A DNA stretch of 64,000 bases from DATFDN01 sp963818885 (GTDB taxonomy: Bacteria > Pseudomonadota > Alphaproteobacteria > Acetobacterales > Acetobacteraceae). Each line of letters starts with the position of its first letter. The first letter of the stretch is position 1. Both the position numbers and the translations under genes were made by a program. Positions 62,777 to 64,000 of this stretch are shown here, piece after piece. The stretch lies in the NCBI GenBank assembly GCA_963818885.1, contig CAWFTP010000003.1, forward strand, positions 1,426,001-1,490,000. Reading direction: 5' to 3'. The notes below the pieces were generated by a model. That model searched no databases, was not told where the DNA came from, and saw only the letters and a list, made by a program, of their open reading frames with translations.

Positions 62777-63400
62777 ATGGCGGATTTTTCGACCCTCCGA
62801 TACGCCAACGTCTTCTCGACCCCCCTCCTCACCCATGTCTGGGAGGACGGGCCGGAGCTCAACCCATTGCTATGTCAGTACATTCTCGCTCACGAGGCGG
62901 AACATCCAGGGCTCGGCAAGTCGAACCAGGGCGGCTGGCATTCGGACACCGGCATGCTCGAGTTCTGCGGCGAATCGGGACGCCGGCTGGTGGCCCACAT
63001 GCGGGAGTTCGGCGACGAGGCGACGAGGCGCTTGGCCGCCGACTATGCCCAGGAGGCCCCGGCGTGCGCCTGGACGATCTCCGCCTGGGCCAATGTCAAC
63101 CGCCGGGGCGACTTCAACAAGGTCCATGTGCATCCCGGATCGACCTGGTCCGGAACCTACTACGTCGATACCGGCGATCCGCCGGACGGCGACGGCGGAA
63201 CGCCCCTGCACCTGTTCGATCCTAGCCAGGGCCGCAGCATGACGTTCGCCCCGCTCGTACCGTCGAGCGTCTATATCCATCCGAAGCCCGGGCTGATGGT
63301 GCTGTTCCCGAGCTACGTGCCGCACATGGTCTTTCCGCATGATGGCGCAGGGACCCGGATCTCGATCGCCTTCAACCTCCGCAGGGAGCCCTATCCGTGA
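62777..63400 (+). CDS. 2-oxoglutarate/Fe(II) oxygenase of the TIGR02466-like family
   Basis: 207 residues. The first iron ligands lie in FNKVHVHPGSTWSGTYYVDT, the distal His in LFPSYVPHMVFPHDG and the 2-oxoglutarate Arg in GTRISIAFNLRREP. The opening FSTLRYANVFSTPLLTHVW and LSP-like DLF packing are typical of the family, which is distinct from the two JmjC-like proteins nearby. It is thus the third non-heme iron oxygenase in 6 kb. The target is unknown; a hydroxylated residue or sugar is possible. Behind GGGAG, in the plus-strand operon with two glycosyltransferase genes. Confidence 0.85.
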   Translation: MADFSTLRYANVFSTPLLTHVWEDGPELNPLLCQYILAHEAEHPGLGKSNQGGWHSDTGMLEFCGESGRRLVAHMREFGDEATRRLAADYAQEAPACAWTISAWANVNRRGDFNKVHVHPGSTWSGTYYVDTGDPPDGDGGTPLHLFDPSQGRSMTFAPLVPSSVYIHPKPGLMVLFPSYVPHMVFPHDGAGTRISIAFNLRREPYP

Positions 63401-63428
63401 ACCGGATCCGCGAGCCAGACGGGGCATC

Positions 63429-64000
63429 GTGCGAAAAAGCCTGATCGTCGAGGGGTGGCGCTTCCTTCCGCACTCCTATGCGATCGTCAACCAGTGGCAG
63501 CTTCTCGCGCTGTTGCACCAGGACATCTCGCTCAAAGTCATCGACGCGCCGTTCTACCGTCCCTCCTGGCAGGTCCAGGAGGGATTGTTCGACCCGGACG
63601 CGGAGCAGGCGCTGAGGGCGATCGACACGGCCCGGCCGGACGAGGCCGCGGATGCCACGCTGCGAATCGTCGCCCCGTTTCGCTTCGCGCCGTCCTGTTC
63701 ACGCCTGACGGCGGTGTTCGCGACTCTGGAGCAGCAGGTCATCCGCCGCCAGCAGCTCGCCGACCCGGGGGAATACGAGCGGCTGCGGCGAGCCCCGCCG
63801 CCCCCGCAGGTGAAGGCGGTCACGCCCTCGCGTTGGTCGGCAGAGGGTTTCCGCAGAGCCGGGTTCGCCGCCGATCAGGTGGTCGTCGTCCCGCACGGCG
63901 TCGACACCGACACGTTCCACCCGGACCCGCATCAGCGCCGGGTAGCCCGGAACGCCATGTCGTTGGGCGATGGCGAGTTCGCGTTTCTCAGCGTCGGCGC
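63429..64000 (+). CDS. Glycosyltransferase (GT4-like), 3' end outside window
   Basis: A GTG at 63429 behind ACGGGG opens a frame that is still open at the window end (190 codons). It begins MRKSLIVEGWRFLPHSYAIV and later has AVTPSRWSAEGFRRAGF and VVVVPHGVDTDTFHPDP, the linker between the two Rossmann-like domains of GT4-type glycosyltransferases. Only the acceptor half is visible. It is the third gene of the fucosyltransferase/oxygenase operon and probably acts in sugar transfer to the same product. Confidence 0.8.
   Translation, partial: MRKSLIVEGWRFLPHSYAIVNQWQLLALLHQDISLKVIDAPFYRPSWQVQEGLFDPDAEQALRAIDTARPDEAADATLRIVAPFRFAPSCSRLTAVFATLEQQVIRRQQLADPGEYERLRRAPPPPQVKAVTPSRWSAEGFRRAGFAADQVVVVPHGVDTDTFHPDPHQRRVARNAMSLGDGEFAFLSVG

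Overview
The window is about 67% G+C and densely coded. The presumed lineage is an alphaproteobacterium (Sphingomonadales or Rhodospirillales/Acetobacteraceae; the sequence does not settle which). Pointers are a candidate EcfG general-stress promoter, PEP-CTERM proteins with a PrsT-like TPR protein, the thioredoxin/Lon-substrate-binding/Trm112 trio, an OprB porin and the FadN-type arrangement of the beta-oxidation genes. No rRNA, tRNA, CRISPR array or insertion sequence was seen, and no gene-free stretch exceeds 300 bases.

Layout. 0-1.7 kb: 3' part of a YfhO-like membrane protein. 1.7-10.3 kb (minus): one fatty-acid catabolic operon, fadL - acyl-CoA ligase - MerR regulator - thiolase - fadN - acyl-CoA dehydrogenase, read from a divergent promoter region with a perfect 16-bp palindrome. 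10.4-16.5 kb (plus): SCP2-like protein and a LivJHMGF-type ABC importer. 16.5-22.1 kb: amino-acid or peptide catabolism (DadA-like dehydrogenase, maleate isomerase/EutA-like protein, FOXRED1-like oxidoreductase, M19 dipeptidase, aldo/keto reductase) with a lone ectoine-synthase-like gene on the other strand. 22.1-32.5 kb: a PEP-CTERM protein, an SDR, two MFS carriers, a hybrid histidine kinase, a small protein plus YihY, the CnoX/Lon-SB/Trm112 trio, and a lipoprotein pair. 32.5-37.8 kb: a fused dipeptidase, then OprB - beta-propeller - DyP peroxidase behind a Fur-like box. 38.6-45.9 kb (minus): a sugar ABC importer operon with SMP-30 lactonase, ThDP enzyme and D-2-hydroxyacid dehydrogenase. 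46.0-48.8 kb: Bcr/CflA efflux, C26 amidase, SDR.

The right end (48.9-64 kb) is the most unusual part. It holds GDP-fucose synthase, an FkbM-DUF6492 fusion, PrsT, and a nucleotidyltransferase-TPR-OGT fusion. These are followed by two tandem JmjC-type oxygenases, a 93-residue Tat-like peptide with an Asn/Asp/His-rich tail and its own terminator, a PqqD-HprK fusion, a fucosyltransferase-like protein, another 2-oxoglutarate oxygenase and a glycosyltransferase cut by the window end. Together these look like a peptide-maturation (RiPP-like) and glycosylation locus.

About 20 single-base frame breaks interrupt otherwise well conserved genes. They cluster at 4-14.5 kb and 51.6-58.8 kb, with none recognised between. 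In most cases one base restores the family sequence, so base-calling error is more likely than gene decay, but this cannot be decided from the sequence alone.
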